Source of the DNA: Thiotrichales bacterium
Lineage (GTDB): Bacteria; Pseudomonadota; Gammaproteobacteria; J044
Direction: 5' to 3'
Length of the DNA stretch: 14,463 nucleotides
Assembly (NCBI GenBank): GCA_024762895.1
Contig: JANTGN010000055.1
Coordinates: 1 to 14,463 of the forward strand
Shown here: piece after piece, positions 13,919 through 14,463 of the stretch
Numbering within the stretch: position 1 is the first letter of the stretch
Layout: every line of letters begins with the position of its first letter
The notes under the pieces: model-generated
What the model saw: only the letters and a program-made list of their open reading frames with translations
What the model was told of the DNA's origin: nothing
The model's database searches: none
Program-made: the position numbers and the translations under genes

Positions 13919-14463
13919 ATGACTATTCTATCTTTTTTCCGTGATGGCCTGCATGGCATGTTTCAGGGTGGCCGCGGCTATAAGACCTGGTTACTGATCC
14001 TGTTCGGGCTCATCCTGATCGGAACCGGGTACTATATCCTACAGTTGAAGGAAGGCCTGGTGATTACCGGTATGTCCGACCAGGTCTCCTGGGGCTTTTA
14101 TATCGCCAACTTCACCTTCATGGTGGGTATTGCCGCCGCCTCCGTGTTGCTGGTAATCCCCTCTTACATCTTTCACCGACAGGATGTCAAAAAGGTCGTA
14201 CTGATTGGGGAGGCAATGGCCGTAGCCGCAGTGATCACGGCAATACTTCTGGTCGTTGTCGACCTCGCACGACCCGATCGCTTCTGGCACATCATCCCCT
14301 TTATCGGCAAATTCAATCTTCCCATGTCCCTGCTGGCCTGGGATGTCGTGGTGCTGTATGGCTATTTGTTTTTAAACTTGCTCATCCCGTTTTATATCCT
14401 GTTCAAGCACTATCGTGGCCAGGAGCCCAGCCTGAAACATTATTTCCCTTTTATCGTCATCAC
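13919..14463 (+). CDS. NrfD/DsrP-like polytopic membrane protein, 3' part beyond window
   Basis: Membrane subunit thought to bind quinol/quinone and couple to the Fe-S subunit. 181 codons are open to the right edge with no stop. Predicted helices lie at about 23-42, 58-84, 93-116 and 137-163. Diagnostic NrfD/PsrC/DsrP sequence is seen in VITGMSDQVSWGFYIANFTF (48-67), VDLARPDRFWHI (114-125) and PMSLLAWDVVVLYGYL (135-150). Full members have eight to ten helices and 300-400 residues, so about half is present. ATG 13919 follows the previous stop by 10 nt with AGGGG just upstream, consistent with one operon. DsrP is the closest idea given the neighbours; HmcC and other NrfD-type subunits are alternatives. 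Confidence 0.85.
   Translation, partial: MTILSFFRDGLHGMFQGGRGYKTWLLILFGLILIGTGYYILQLKEGLVITGMSDQVSWGFYIANFTFMVGIAAASVLLVIPSYIFHRQDVKKVVLIGEAMAVAAVITAILLVVVDLARPDRFWHIIPFIGKFNLPMSLLAWDVVVLYGYLFLNLLIPFYILFKHYRGQEPSLKHYFPFIVI

Noticed and set aside
1..14463. CRISPR arrays, insertion sequences, tRNA or rRNA genes
   Set aside because: No regularly spaced repeats, transposase-like frames, terminal inverted repeats, cloverleaf structures or rRNA-like stretches were recognised by eye.

Overview
The window reads like part of a sulfur-oxidising gammaproteobacterial chromosome. The base composition is mixed, every convincing gene lies on the + strand, and codon use is similar throughout. Two things point to sulfur oxidation: a secreted Gly/Tyr-rich protein of the sulfur globule type near the left end, and a right-hand operon for a membrane redox complex of the DsrMKJOP/Hmc class. 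The exact taxon cannot be fixed from these bases, and no dsrAB, dsrC or dsrL gene is visible here.

Layout. Bases 1-395 hold a possible 3' end of a c-type cytochrome (one CXXCH motif) and a promoter-bearing leader. A sulfur globule-like gene (396-833) follows, closed by two hairpins, the second a strong intrinsic terminator. Next come an uncharacterised 130-aa gene translationally coupled to a DUF1853 gene (971-2322), and a degenerate PilZ-like gene (2522-2968). A central housekeeping run (3062-8766) carries an ATP-type 6-phosphofructokinase, pyruvate kinase, an ATPase-like protein with altered Walker motifs, the BolA-family protein IbaG, DNA polymerase IV, and a protein resembling a short-chain dehydrogenase that has lost its signature residues. 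Phosphofructokinase next to pyruvate kinase suggests a glycolytic pair, perhaps for burning stored glycogen.

The most interesting part is 8785-14463. A control region with an FNR/CRP-type box (9 of 10 consensus bases) precedes an operon. It encodes a NarI-like cytochrome b (DsrM-like), a cytoplasmic Fe-S protein with one CCG-type cluster site (DsrK-like), a HemN/HemW-family radical SAM protein, an exported tetraheme cytochrome c, a Tat-exported ferredoxin-like Fe-S protein (DsrO-like) and an NrfD-type quinone-interacting membrane protein (DsrP-like, cut by the window end). Together they would link a thiol/disulfide reaction in the cytoplasm, the quinone pool and periplasmic multiheme electron transfer. 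It departs from textbook dsrMKJOP in three ways: four haem sites instead of three in the DsrJ position, a radical SAM gene where dsrL sits in Allochromatium, and no adjacent dsrC. It may be a paralogous or distinct complex. The cytochrome gene also shows a possible one-base frameshift near its 3' end.
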